This document shows, piece by piece, positions 35,283 through 42,318 of a stretch of DNA of 64,000 bases (positions are counted from its first letter, which is position 1; the number at the start of each line of letters is the position of its first letter). Made by a program: the position numbers and the translations under genes. Source of the DNA: Trueperella bonasi (GTDB lineage Bacteria; Actinomycetota; Actinomycetes; Actinomycetales; Actinomycetaceae); NCBI RefSeq assembly GCF_030811535.1, contig NZ_JAUSQX010000001.1, positions 744,001-808,000 on the forward strand. The letters are read 5' to 3'. Under the pieces are notes generated by a model, which was not told the origin of the DNA, made no database searches, and worked only from the letters and a program-made list of their open reading frames with translations.

Positions 35283-35577
35283 GGATAAAAGCCTATCTTG
35301 CTGCGGAAAATTTAGGGAGCAAACCCAGCTTTTCTCAGCGAAAATCGACTCTAATCGACACACTTACGAATGGGCGGGAAGCACATTCCCGTTACTGTTT
35401 TGGGGAGCCCTGAGTGGGTTCCGGGTGACTACCAGCAGCGCATTCGGTATGCTACACGCTAGTTACCAAACAGCGTTCGTTCCAATTTCAGGGAGTGTGT
35501 TAATTCCGATGGTGCTGTGATCTCCACTCGGCTTTACCGAGAAGCAACCGGATGTTTCGACGGCTTTGGAGATCGCT

Positions 35578-37229
35578 ATGCCCACTCTCGAGGTAACCAA
35601 TCTTTCCTTTTCATTTTCCGCCCAACCACTCTTAGATGGCGTTTCGTTCAGCGTTGGCGACAGTGAGCGCGCGGTACTTGTGGGACCTAATGGTTCCGGC
35701 AAAACCACGCTGCTGCGCCTTGTACGTGGAGAACTCCGCCCCGATCGTGGACACATCACCATGAGCAGTGCGGGCAACACTTCTATGCGCTTCCCGTGTA
35801 CATTCGTGATGCCACCGGTACGGTTCAAGACTATCTGGATGCCGTGTTGGCTGGCCCACGGGAGCTGCTCACTCGCTTCGACCACCTGACGAAGCAACTA
35901 TCAGCTGCCCAAAGTTCCGCGAGTCTCGTTAAAGATTACGATCAGCTAATCACCAGCCTTACTCTGGCCGACGCATGGTCGCTCGAAGCTCGAATCGATG
36001 AAGTGTTAGGCGGTTTAGGTCTAGGTCAGCTGAGTGCGCGTGGACGACAACGCGAAGTCGGCACCCTATCCCCGGGACAAGCAGGCAGGCTCGAACTGGC
36101 GGGTATCTTGTTGGCTAGACCAGCAATTTTGCTCTTAGATGAGCCCACCAATCATCTTGATGACGAAGCCATTGCCTTTCTGATCCAGCAAATTATAGAT
36201 TGGTCGGGGCCGGTGCTCATGACCAGTCATGATCGTACGTTCATCGAAGACACAGCCACGGTCATCTATGACCTTGATATTGCCCCATGGCAAGCTATAG
36301 CCACAGGGGAAGGTAGCGACGTGGTGTCTGGCGTGTACCGATGCTCTGGAACGTATAGCGATTATCTTGCCGCCAAACAACACGCCCGCATGCAGCATCA
36401 CAAGCTTCACGCTATGCAGCAATCTGAAAAGCGCGCGATTCGGAGTCATCGCCGTCGCAGTGAAGATATTGCTCGTGGTGGAGTGAAATTAGCGACGGCT
36501 CAGGGTAAGGCGCGTAAGTTCTTTTCTGATCGGGCAGAAACGACCGCGCTGCGGCGCACACGTAACGACGATAAACGCCTAGAAGAGCTTGCTAAACGTG
36601 AGGTGCGAAAACCCCGCGACTACCAACTGCGGCTCAATCTTCCACACGTTGAGCCGCGTGGTGGGTTAGCTGTCATGGCACGACGCGCCACGGTTCCAGG
36701 CAGGCTTGCCCCAATAACGTTTGACCTTGCCACAGGCGAACACTTATTACTGACTGGCCCGAACGGAGCAGGAAAAACTACGCTTCTCACTTGGCTCGCA
36801 AACGGGAAACCACCAAACAGTATGGAAACCACATCCAGCGGCAGCATATTCGTCAATGGGACGCTGGCGTACGTCCCGCAACGACTACCACGCACAGGCG
36901 ATCTCAACATCGCCCAGGAACATTGGACTGACGGGATCGGTGAATTAGGTGCGGGAATCCTCCACCCAGCCCTGTGGACCACCCCAGTCGGACAACTTTC
37001 AGATGGCAACCAGCGTCGAGCCCAGATCGCGTTAGCCGCGGCGCAGAAACCAGAGATTCTCATCATCGACGAACCAACCAACTACCTTGACCTAGCCGCG
37101 ATCGAAAAATTCGAGAACGCGCTCCGCCAATGGAATGGCACACTCATCATCGCCAGTCACGACCGCTGGCTCATCAACCACTGGCAAGGAACACACATCG
37201 AATTAAGCCCAGCAGATCCAACGACTTGA
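35578..37229 (+). pseudogene. ABC-F family ATPase broken by a one-base frameshift
   Basis: Two overlapping frames together make one tandem ATPase of about 550 residues. Piece 1 (35578-35889) has Walker A GPNGSGKTTLLRL and then runs into unrelated sequence. Piece 2 (35796-37229, GTG) continues as IRDATGTVQDYLDAVLAGP with LSPGQ, DEPTNHLD, second Walker A GPNGAGKTT, LSDGN and DEPTNYLD. Restoring one G in GCGGG-CAAC near 35774 joins them as ...SSAGQHFYALPVYIRDA. So it is a recent inactivation, a sequencing error, or less likely a programmed shift. Basic linker (RSHRRRSEDIARGG) as in ribosome-protection ABC-F proteins. Codon use is more AT-rich than its neighbours, suggesting transfer. A leader mini-frame MVL-stop lies at 35509-35520. 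Confidence 0.82.
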
Positions 37230-37276
37230 TCGCTAGACCTGCGTTAACACCCAACCGTCCCTGATTGAGAGGTTGT

Positions 37277-37561
37277 TTAACGATTGTAGATCGTGCCTCT
37301 TCGACCGATTGAGAAGACTTCAATGGTGATGATGCCGTGGATGAGTGCAAGGATTCGATATGAGCCAACGCGGTAACGCCACTCGCCCGAGCGATTAGCG
37401 GTCAACCCTTTTCCGAAGGCACGCGGATCAGCGCATCCATCGAGGTTGTTCTTCATCCATGCTGCAAGAATCCTCGCATCGAACCGATCCATCTTCTTCA
37501 ATTGTTTGCGCGCACGCGCAGTAAGCTCAACACGCCACACAACGCTCCGCGATTCCGTCAT
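37277..37561 (-). CDS. RelE/ParE family toxin
   Basis: 94-residue basic protein with the RelE/ParE fold pattern: VEWRVELTARARKQLKKMD-like N-terminal helices, SGEWRYRVGSYRILALI and ending in FSIGRRGTIYNR (usual G-H-R-x-x-x-Y becomes G-R-R-G-T-I-Y). Members of the RelE branch cleave mRNA at the ribosome; ParE members block gyrase. The WRYRVG-YRIL pattern favours RelE. The start overlaps the antitoxin stop by 4 bp (ATGA). Confidence 0.9.
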   Translation of the reverse strand: MTESRSVVWRVELTARARKQLKKMDRFDARILAAWMKNNLDGCADPRAFGKGLTANRSGEWRYRVGSYRILALIHGIITIEVFSIGRRGTIYNR

Positions 37562-37770
37562 GAAAGCTCAGACACGACGTCGTCAATACTGAATCGTTCA
37601 CCAGAATCTTCAGCGATTGCCTCACGTAGCTCTTGAAGATCGTAGACGTCCTCAATCTTCTCCAAGATCGCATTACGAGCGAAGTCGGAAATCGTGACGC
37701 CCTCGAACTGGGCGAACCTGCGCACTAGTTCCGCATCCTGCTCGTTCATACGGATAGTCATCGTGGCCAT
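37558..37770 (-). CDS. RelB-like ribbon-helix-helix antitoxin
   Basis: 70-residue acidic protein. The N-terminal MATMTIRMNEQDAELVRRFA and VTISDFARNAILEKIED are a ribbon-helix-helix DNA-binding domain. The C-terminal acidic part (AIAEDSGERFSIDDVVSELS) would wrap the toxin. SD AGAGGAA before the ATG. A 15-bp palindrome 27 bp upstream is the likely autoregulatory operator. Confidence 0.9.
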   Translation of the reverse strand: MATMTIRMNEQDAELVRRFAQFEGVTISDFARNAILEKIEDVYDLQELREAIAEDSGERFSIDDVVSELS

Positions 37771-37796
37771 AACGTTCCTCTCAAACCCCTCAATTT

Positions 37797-37811
37797 GAAT
37801 ACATCGTATTC
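37797..37811. promoter_or_regulatory. operator palindrome of the toxin-antitoxin pair
   Basis: GAATAC-ATC-GTATTC, a perfect 6-bp inverted repeat with a 3-bp centre, 27-41 bp upstream of the antitoxin start. On the coding strand TACGAT within it could serve as the -10 element, so binding by the RHH antitoxin would block transcription. Confidence 0.6.
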
Positions 37812-37835
37812 ACCAGCTGGCTGCTTCGCAAGAGA

Positions 37836-37876
37836 GAAAAACAAAAAGACGCTCACTTTGTATCAAAGTGAGCGTC
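37836..37876 (-). terminator. Rho-independent terminator of tRNA-Ala
   Basis: Perfect 13-bp stem, GACGCTCACTTTG (37848-37860), loop TAT, complement at 37864-37876. On the minus strand it is followed by a T-rich tail (complement of AAAAACAAAAA at 37837-37847). It begins 5 bp after the tRNA CCA end. Confidence 0.9.
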
Positions 37877-37880
37877 CTAG

Positions 37881-37956
37881 TGGTGGAGCTAGGGGGATTC
37901 GAACCCCCGACCTTTTCATTGCGAACGAAACGCGCTACCAACTGCGCCATAGCCCC
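37881..37956 (-). tRNA. tRNA-Ala (anticodon CGC)
   Basis: Full cloverleaf: acceptor GGGGCTA/TAGCTCC, D-arm GCGC-AGTTGGTA-GCGC, anticodon stem TTTCG/TGAAA with loop TTCGCAA, T-arm GGGGG-TTCGAAT-CCCCC, discriminator A and encoded CCA. The anticodon CGC reads GCG (Ala). 76 nt. Its 3' end faces the accessory ABC-F/toxin-antitoxin patch. Confidence 0.97.
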
Positions 37957-38021
37957 GCGTAGAAAAATCCTAACAAAGGGGCGCCTGCAACCCCGAATAA
38001 ATTCCCGTCTATTGCGTCACG

Positions 38022-39080
38022 CTAGGCACGACGGCGATCGAGCAACGCGTCCAGAGTTGATCCCCCACCGAGTACGTCAGAGCGCAACTCCTCCGTGCCA
38101 GTTACCCCGGGTGCAGGATTCGCGGCTTCAATTGGCTCATCACCAATACGTTCACCAACGCGGGTGGGCCGGTAGGGCACATCCGCCTCAGCTGTTTCCG
38201 GCGCTACATAAGGCTTAACCGTACGCCGCTGGATCGTGGGCTTCAGCGTATACGAGGGCGCCTCGAGTAGATCAGCTTCTCGGCCAGACTTTTCGGCAAG
38301 TTCCTCACCGTTAACGATTCGATCAACGCGAGCCACTCGCGGGGCGGGAAGCACCCGCTCCGGCTTTTCGAAGCCCGAGTGCTCGGTCTTCTTGGAGAGT
38401 TCTTTCGCCGCGGTAACCGAGTCCGCCCGGACATCTGCTGATTCAACTGGCTTCGCAACGTTCGATTCACTGTGCGCCGCAGCACCCGCCGAGACGGGGG
38501 CGTCCTTCTTGGTGTGGCCCGTGAGCTGGCGCCGAACATCTCGGCGCGAACGCAGAACCTTGTTTGCGCGGGAAATACGTCCTTCATCCTCCTCGTTCAA
38601 GGAGCTCCAGTTTGAGACGAGCACGCCGAGCCCAAGGAGATACGCCCCGCCTAGGGCTGTCGATGCAATCGCAACGCCTGCCGGAACGGACGTCGCTCCC
38701 GCCAAAATCCACAGCAGAACGGTCACCCCGACAAGCGCGGCGGCACCAAACAACGCGCGCTGCTGTGCCGCTGCACGCTGAGCGATTCGAGCTCGAGCAC
38801 GCGAACGATCACGCGCGGCGGCCCGCATCTTTGCCGCACTGGGAGCGCGGTGTTCGCGCTGGCCTTGTGGTGTGCTCATTGTTCGCTCCGTCGTAAAAAT
38901 TTTTCCGTGTTCACCGGTGTCTTGTTGCAGTGTTCGTTCCGTGATGATCCTCAGGTCCGCCGAGTATCGTTCACCGATTGGCGCGTCCGCGAGAACGGAT
39001 CGGTTTCTGGCTATTTGGGGAGCAACATAGGCTAAAAGCAAAAGCGCGCCAACTGCCAGTGCCGCCCCTTCAATACCCAT
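38022..39080 (-). CDS. SepX/GlpR-like membrane protein, likely divisome or polar-growth factor
   Basis: 352-residue protein with one N-terminal membrane segment (about 5-22), a basic cytoplasmic stretch (80-105, Arg/Ala rich), two closely spaced membrane segments (about 108-155), then a long disordered C-terminal region rich in Ala, Glu, Pro and Arg. This topology, and its place beside a MoeA-like glp gene and 5-FTHF cyclo-ligase, match GlpR of corynebacteria and SepX of Streptomyces, membrane partners of the division machinery. The sequence itself is poorly conserved in the tail, so the call rests on topology and context. It ends just before tRNA-Ala. Confidence 0.65.
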   Translation of the reverse strand: MGIEGAALAVGALLLLAYVAPQIARNRSVLADAPIGERYSADLRIITERTLQQDTGEHGKIFTTERTMSTPQGQREHRAPSAAKMRAAARDRSRARARIAQRAAAQQRALFGAAALVGVTVLLWILAGATSVPAGVAIASTALGGAYLLGLGVLVSNWSSLNEEDEGRISRANKVLRSRRDVRRQLTGHTKKDAPVSAGAAAHSESNVAKPVESADVRADSVTAAKELSKKTEHSGFEKPERVLPAPRVARVDRIVNGEELAEKSGREADLLEAPSYTLKPTIQRRTVKPYVAPETAEADVPYRPTRVGERIGDEPIEAANPAPGVTGTEELRSDVLGGGSTLDALLDRRRA

Positions 39081-39136
39081 GCATCAACGTTATGTCGGAC
39101 GGCGAGTTTTAGCGGGTATCTCGCGGAGGCGTGTTG

Positions 39137-39194
39137 CTAAAACACCTCCGAATCAGCAGGGTCAAAGCCGCAAATTCAGACTTCTAAAACACCT
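39137..39194. repeat. two 11-bp direct repeats upstream of the GlpR-like gene
   Basis: CTAAAACACCT at 39137-39147 and again at 39184-39194, 47 bp apart, in the 147-bp gap between the glp-like and glpR-like genes. The first copy also sits in an imperfect hairpin (GGAGG...CCTCC). Possible regulatory sites or a relic of duplication. Confidence 0.35.
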
Positions 39195-39227
39195 GCAACA
39201 CCAATCACACGCAAACAGCTCAGCACA

Positions 39228-40442
39228 TCAAGCATTCAATACAACGCACTCTAAGGTGTCGCCCACCTGCACCACACGCTGCCCTTCGGGCACAATAGCC
39301 AAGCAGTTCGCTTGGGCCAAAGCCGTCAGCAGCGGCCGCGCCGGATCACCCAGCGGCTCAACACGATAACCATCATGAGGGTTGCCAACCACTCGCGCCC
39401 GCACGAATTCCCGCTCACCCTCCGGCGATTCCCAAGACTTCTCGACGCTCGCTTGAATCGACCTGCGATGGATATTCGAATAACCGGCCATGTGCCGCAG
39501 GGCCGGCCGGATGAAAACTTCGAACGCCGTCATCGCCGCAACCGGCGAACCCGGTAAACAAAATACCGTGGTGTCCCCTTCGATCCGCCCAACGCCCAAC
39601 TGCCGCCCGGGCGCCATCGCAACGTTGTCGAAACGCACCGTACCCAAAGGCGAAAGCACTTCTTTGAGGGTGTCTCCCCCGCCGTATGAAAGCCCGCCGG
39701 TAGTGATGATAATGTCGGCGCGAACCAACTGGTCTTCAAGCATTTCCCTCAGGTCGCGCTTGTCGTCGGTCACGGCCCCGACTCGGAACACTTCCCCGCC
39801 AGAGTCTCGCACGGCGCTTGCCAGCGCATGAGAATTCGCGTCGTAAATTTTTCCGACGGCAGCGGGCATTCCGGGCTCTTGGAGCTCATCACCAATCGCC
39901 ATGATGACCACCCGTGGCGAAGGATGGACCATCACCGTCGAGTGCCCGGCCGAGGCGAGAACTGCAATCTGCCGCGAACCGATTCGCACCCCCGCACGCA
40001 AAAGCACGTCTCCGGCAGCGAAATCTTCCGCCCGCTGGCGCACATTCTCGCCTTCACGCACCGACCGGTACACCTGCACTTCCGCACGTCCCTGATCCGT
40101 GCTTTCAATCGGAACGACGGCCTCGGTGTCGGCCGGTAGGGACGCACCCGAGGAAATTCGCACGGTGGCACCTGCAACCAGCCGCGATGGATCGATCGTG
40201 TCTGCGCGGATTTCTTCGACGACGGGAAGCGCTACGGGGTTATCACGTGAAGCCCCCTCGACGTCGCCCGCCAGAACAGCGTAACCATCGCGCGCGGCAA
40301 GGTCCGCCTGTGGAACGTCAACGAGGGAGCGCACGTCTTCGGCGAGAACGCAGCCGACGGCGTCGGACAGGGCAACCGCAAATGGCGGCAGCGGTGCGGC
40401 TACGGTAAGGCACTCGTCAAGGTGCTCGGCGACGGACTTCAT
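39228..40442 (-). CDS. glp: MoeA/gephyrin-like protein, probable Glp division factor
   Basis: 404-residue MoeA-fold protein: domains I/II with LVDVPQADLAARDGYAVLAGD, domain III with TTGGLSYGGGDTLKEVL and CLPGSPVAAMTAFEVFIRP, domain IV at the C-terminus. MoeA inserts molybdenum into molybdopterin, but one actinobacterial paralogue (Glp) instead binds FtsZ and a membrane receptor in cell division. The context here (GlpR/SepX-like gene downstream, divergent 5-FTHF cyclo-ligase, no other moa/moe gene in this window) favours Glp. Some canonical active-site positions are changed (LAARDGYAV instead of the usual SAMDGYA). Confidence 0.85.
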   Translation of the reverse strand: MKSVAEHLDECLTVAAPLPPFAVALSDAVGCVLAEDVRSLVDVPQADLAARDGYAVLAGDVEGASRDNPVALPVVEEIRADTIDPSRLVAGATVRISSGASLPADTEAVVPIESTDQGRAEVQVYRSVREGENVRQRAEDFAAGDVLLRAGVRIGSRQIAVLASAGHSTVMVHPSPRVVIMAIGDELQEPGMPAAVGKIYDANSHALASAVRDSGGEVFRVGAVTDDKRDLREMLEDQLVRADIIITTGGLSYGGGDTLKEVLSPLGTVRFDNVAMAPGRQLGVGRIEGDTTVFCLPGSPVAAMTAFEVFIRPALRHMAGYSNIHRRSIQASVEKSWESPEGEREFVRARVVGNPHDGYRVEPLGDPARPLLTALAQANCLAIVPEGQRVVQVGDTLECVVLNA

Positions 40443-40526
40443 TTTGCCTCCCTAAGAATCCTCAGCCAGTTTACCGGAGAGCGTAGCGCATACATGAGTC
40501 GGGAGGTTCCGTGAGAGAATGGGGCC

Positions 40527-41174
40527 ATGTCCATCTCAGCGTTGAGTGTTCCTAATATTTCCAGCATGGAAGTCGAAGAAGGCAAGCAAGCCCTTCGCTC
40601 CGCTATCCGAGCTCACCGCAAGCAGCGGGGAAAGAAAATGTTGGAAAAGTTTTCCAAAGAATGGGCGCAAACGGTTTTGCATTTCGTTGGTGAGCGCGAG
40701 CTCGTAGCCTGCTACGTCTCCGTGAATAAAGAACCGCCCACGCGCGAAGTTGTCGCAGCCTTATGCGAGGCGGGAAAACGCGTGTTGCTACCCAAACTCG
40801 GCCCTGGCCTAACTCGTTCGTGGGGCTTGTATTCACCGCGGGAAGAGCTTGTGGAAATGGCTCCCGGCCGGCCTCCTGAGCCTCCCGGTGAGGCGCTCGG
40901 GCCCGAAGTTTTAGCCGACGTCGAGGCGCTCGTAATCCCGGCACTGGCGATTTCCCATCGCGGGGCGCGCCTTGGTCAAGGTGGCGGTTGGTATGACAGG
41001 GCGCTGAAGAAAGTCAGCCCCAATGCCCTAGTTGGCGCGATGATCTATCCCGAAGAGTTGCTTGAGGAGTCCATCCCGCAAGACGAAATGGACATGCGGG
41101 TTCCGTACGTTATCCATCCGACGGCGATCTTGCAGACAAGCGCCGCGAGAGAAGGCTGTCCACAGTTCGGCTAA
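40527..41174 (+). CDS. 5-formyltetrahydrofolate cyclo-ligase
   Basis: 215-residue MTHFS enzyme that converts 5-formyl-THF to 5,10-methenyl-THF with ATP. Seen: EGKQALRSAIRAHRKQR near the N-terminus, a YVSVNKEPPTREVVAAL strand and the ATP/substrate loop LAISHRGARLGQGGGWYDRAL. The ATG at 40527 gives 13 residues more than typical; ATG 40566 (MEVEEGKQALR) is an alternative. Divergent from glp, in the order seen in mycobacteria. Confidence 0.94.
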   Translation: MSISALSVPNISSMEVEEGKQALRSAIRAHRKQRGKKMLEKFSKEWAQTVLHFVGERELVACYVSVNKEPPTREVVAALCEAGKRVLLPKLGPGLTRSWGLYSPREELVEMAPGRPPEPPGEALGPEVLADVEALVIPALAISHRGARLGQGGGWYDRALKKVSPNALVGAMIYPEELLEESIPQDEMDMRVPYVIHPTAILQTSAAREGCPQFG

Positions 41175-41243
41175 CATCTAGGTTATCCACAGTTGGCACC
41201 TTGCGAACCCGGGTAGACATGGGCCGTCCACCATAATGGGGGC

Positions 41244-41912
41244 ATGGTTCACTCCCACCTTTCAAAGCCCCAGACGGCACGATCATCACCTTTGCGCGCC
41301 ATTCTTTGGCGATGGCGATGGGTGGGCGCAGCTATCTTTGCGGTCATGGCAATCCAAGCTATCGCGCCCGTTCCCGGTGACGAGCCATCAACGCCTATCG
41401 TCGTGACCACCCGCGAGATAGCTGCCGGCGAACTGCTCGAATCTGGCGACCTCACCATCCAGCACATCAGCTCCAACATCGCAGGAACCTTAGAACACGT
41501 GGACGATGCGGCCGGAGAGTATCTGGTCGGCCCGCTCCCCGAGGGGGCGCCCGTGCTCGCAAGCCACCTGCTCACCTCCGACTTCCTAGACAGCGCCGCC
41601 GAGGGCACCATCATCGTGCCCCTCACCATCGTCGACTCCGGTGGCACCGCACTCTTACAGCCGGGCGTGCATGTCGACCTGTACGCAATGCCAGAAGAAT
41701 TTTCCGAGATGACCGACGCCGAACGGCTTGTCGGCGGAGTCCGCGTTGCCGCGATCGCCACCAACAAGGGCACCTCTACCCTACTCGCCACCACTGAGGA
41801 CACCCACGTGTTCTACTTTGAAATTCCAGAAAGCGCGGTCAAGCGCGTACTGGGCGCGGGATCACGAGCGCCGCTACATGCCGTGCTATCCGGCCCACGT
41901 AGACCTGGCTAG
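41244..41912 (+). CDS. SAF-domain membrane protein (CpaB/FlgA-like)
   Basis: 222-residue protein with a basic N-terminus, a single membrane segment (about 25-45) and an exported SAF domain (about 52-115, IVVTTREIAAGELLESGDL then GAPVLASHLLTSDF). The C-terminal half resembles the RcpC/CpaB-type beta region (GTIIVPLTIVDSGGTALLQPGVHVDLYA). Such proteins handle surface polymers (pili, polysaccharide); here no pilus genes are adjacent. Actinobacteria often keep an SAF-domain gene next to 5-FTHF cyclo-ligase. Confidence 0.85.
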   Translation: MVHSHLSKPQTARSSPLRAILWRWRWVGAAIFAVMAIQAIAPVPGDEPSTPIVVTTREIAAGELLESGDLTIQHISSNIAGTLEHVDDAAGEYLVGPLPEGAPVLASHLLTSDFLDSAAEGTIIVPLTIVDSGGTALLQPGVHVDLYAMPEEFSEMTDAERLVGGVRVAAIATNKGTSTLLATTEDTHVFYFEIPESAVKRVLGAGSRAPLHAVLSGPRRPG

Positions 41913-41916
41913 ATGG

Positions 41917-42318
41917 CTACAAGTTCCCGAAATGGGGTGGCACATCCGCCAAAATTTCGCGATCGCGAGCAGACAGTACCGGCTTATCGGTAAAACTACT
42001 TCCGCCGTCACTGGTCTCACGGCTGTTATTCCGCTCGCCATCTGACTTGTGCTCCGGATTTCGCCCAGCTGATTTCTTCGCGGCTTGCCTTGGCTCTTGC
42101 CGAGTCCGGCGATCGCTCGCGTGCAAAACCTCTTCGGCGGACTCGAATTCACCCGCTTTGATCCGTTGGGCATCAACATCCGAGAGCATGACGACGCGGC
42201 GCGAGCCCCGGCGTCGTACCGGCTTACCAACGCTACGTACGGCATCATCGACCACCGGTTCCGATGACCGATCTGGGCTCCCGGAAGGATCGGATTTCTC
42301 GCTAGCGTTCACCGTCAT
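41917..42318 (-). CDS. 133-residue charged protein overlapping the pseudo-helicase gene
   Basis: I do not recognise the family firmly. The ATG at 42318 lies inside the last six codons of the large upstream gene (17-bp overlap), so it is translationally coupled to it. The product is hydrophilic and mostly disordered-looking: an acidic start, PVRRRGSRRVVMLSDVDAQR, basic stretch RRTRQEPRQAAKKSAG, acidic/Ser stretch, and the C-terminus LSARDREILADVPPHFGNL. A D-x-P-P-H-[FW] C-terminal tail is known to me from small actinobacterial proteins of unknown role. The frame stays open well upstream, but that part is out of frame with the helicase-like gene and not coding. Confidence 0.6.
   Translation of the reverse strand: MTVNASEKSDPSGSPDRSSEPVVDDAVRSVGKPVRRRGSRRVVMLSDVDAQRIKAGEFESAEEVLHASDRRTRQEPRQAAKKSAGRNPEHKSDGERNNSRETSDGGSSFTDKPVLSARDREILADVPPHFGNL

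Noticed and set aside
35272-35520. 82-codon plus-strand frame between NUDIX and ABC-F genes.
   Set aside because: Overlaps the NUDIX gene antisense, has no SD and no family features.
35771-35780. Programmed -1 frameshift in the ABC-F gene.
   Set aside because: No X-XXY-YYZ slippery heptamer or downstream pseudoknot evident; a plain deletion or sequencing error is simpler.
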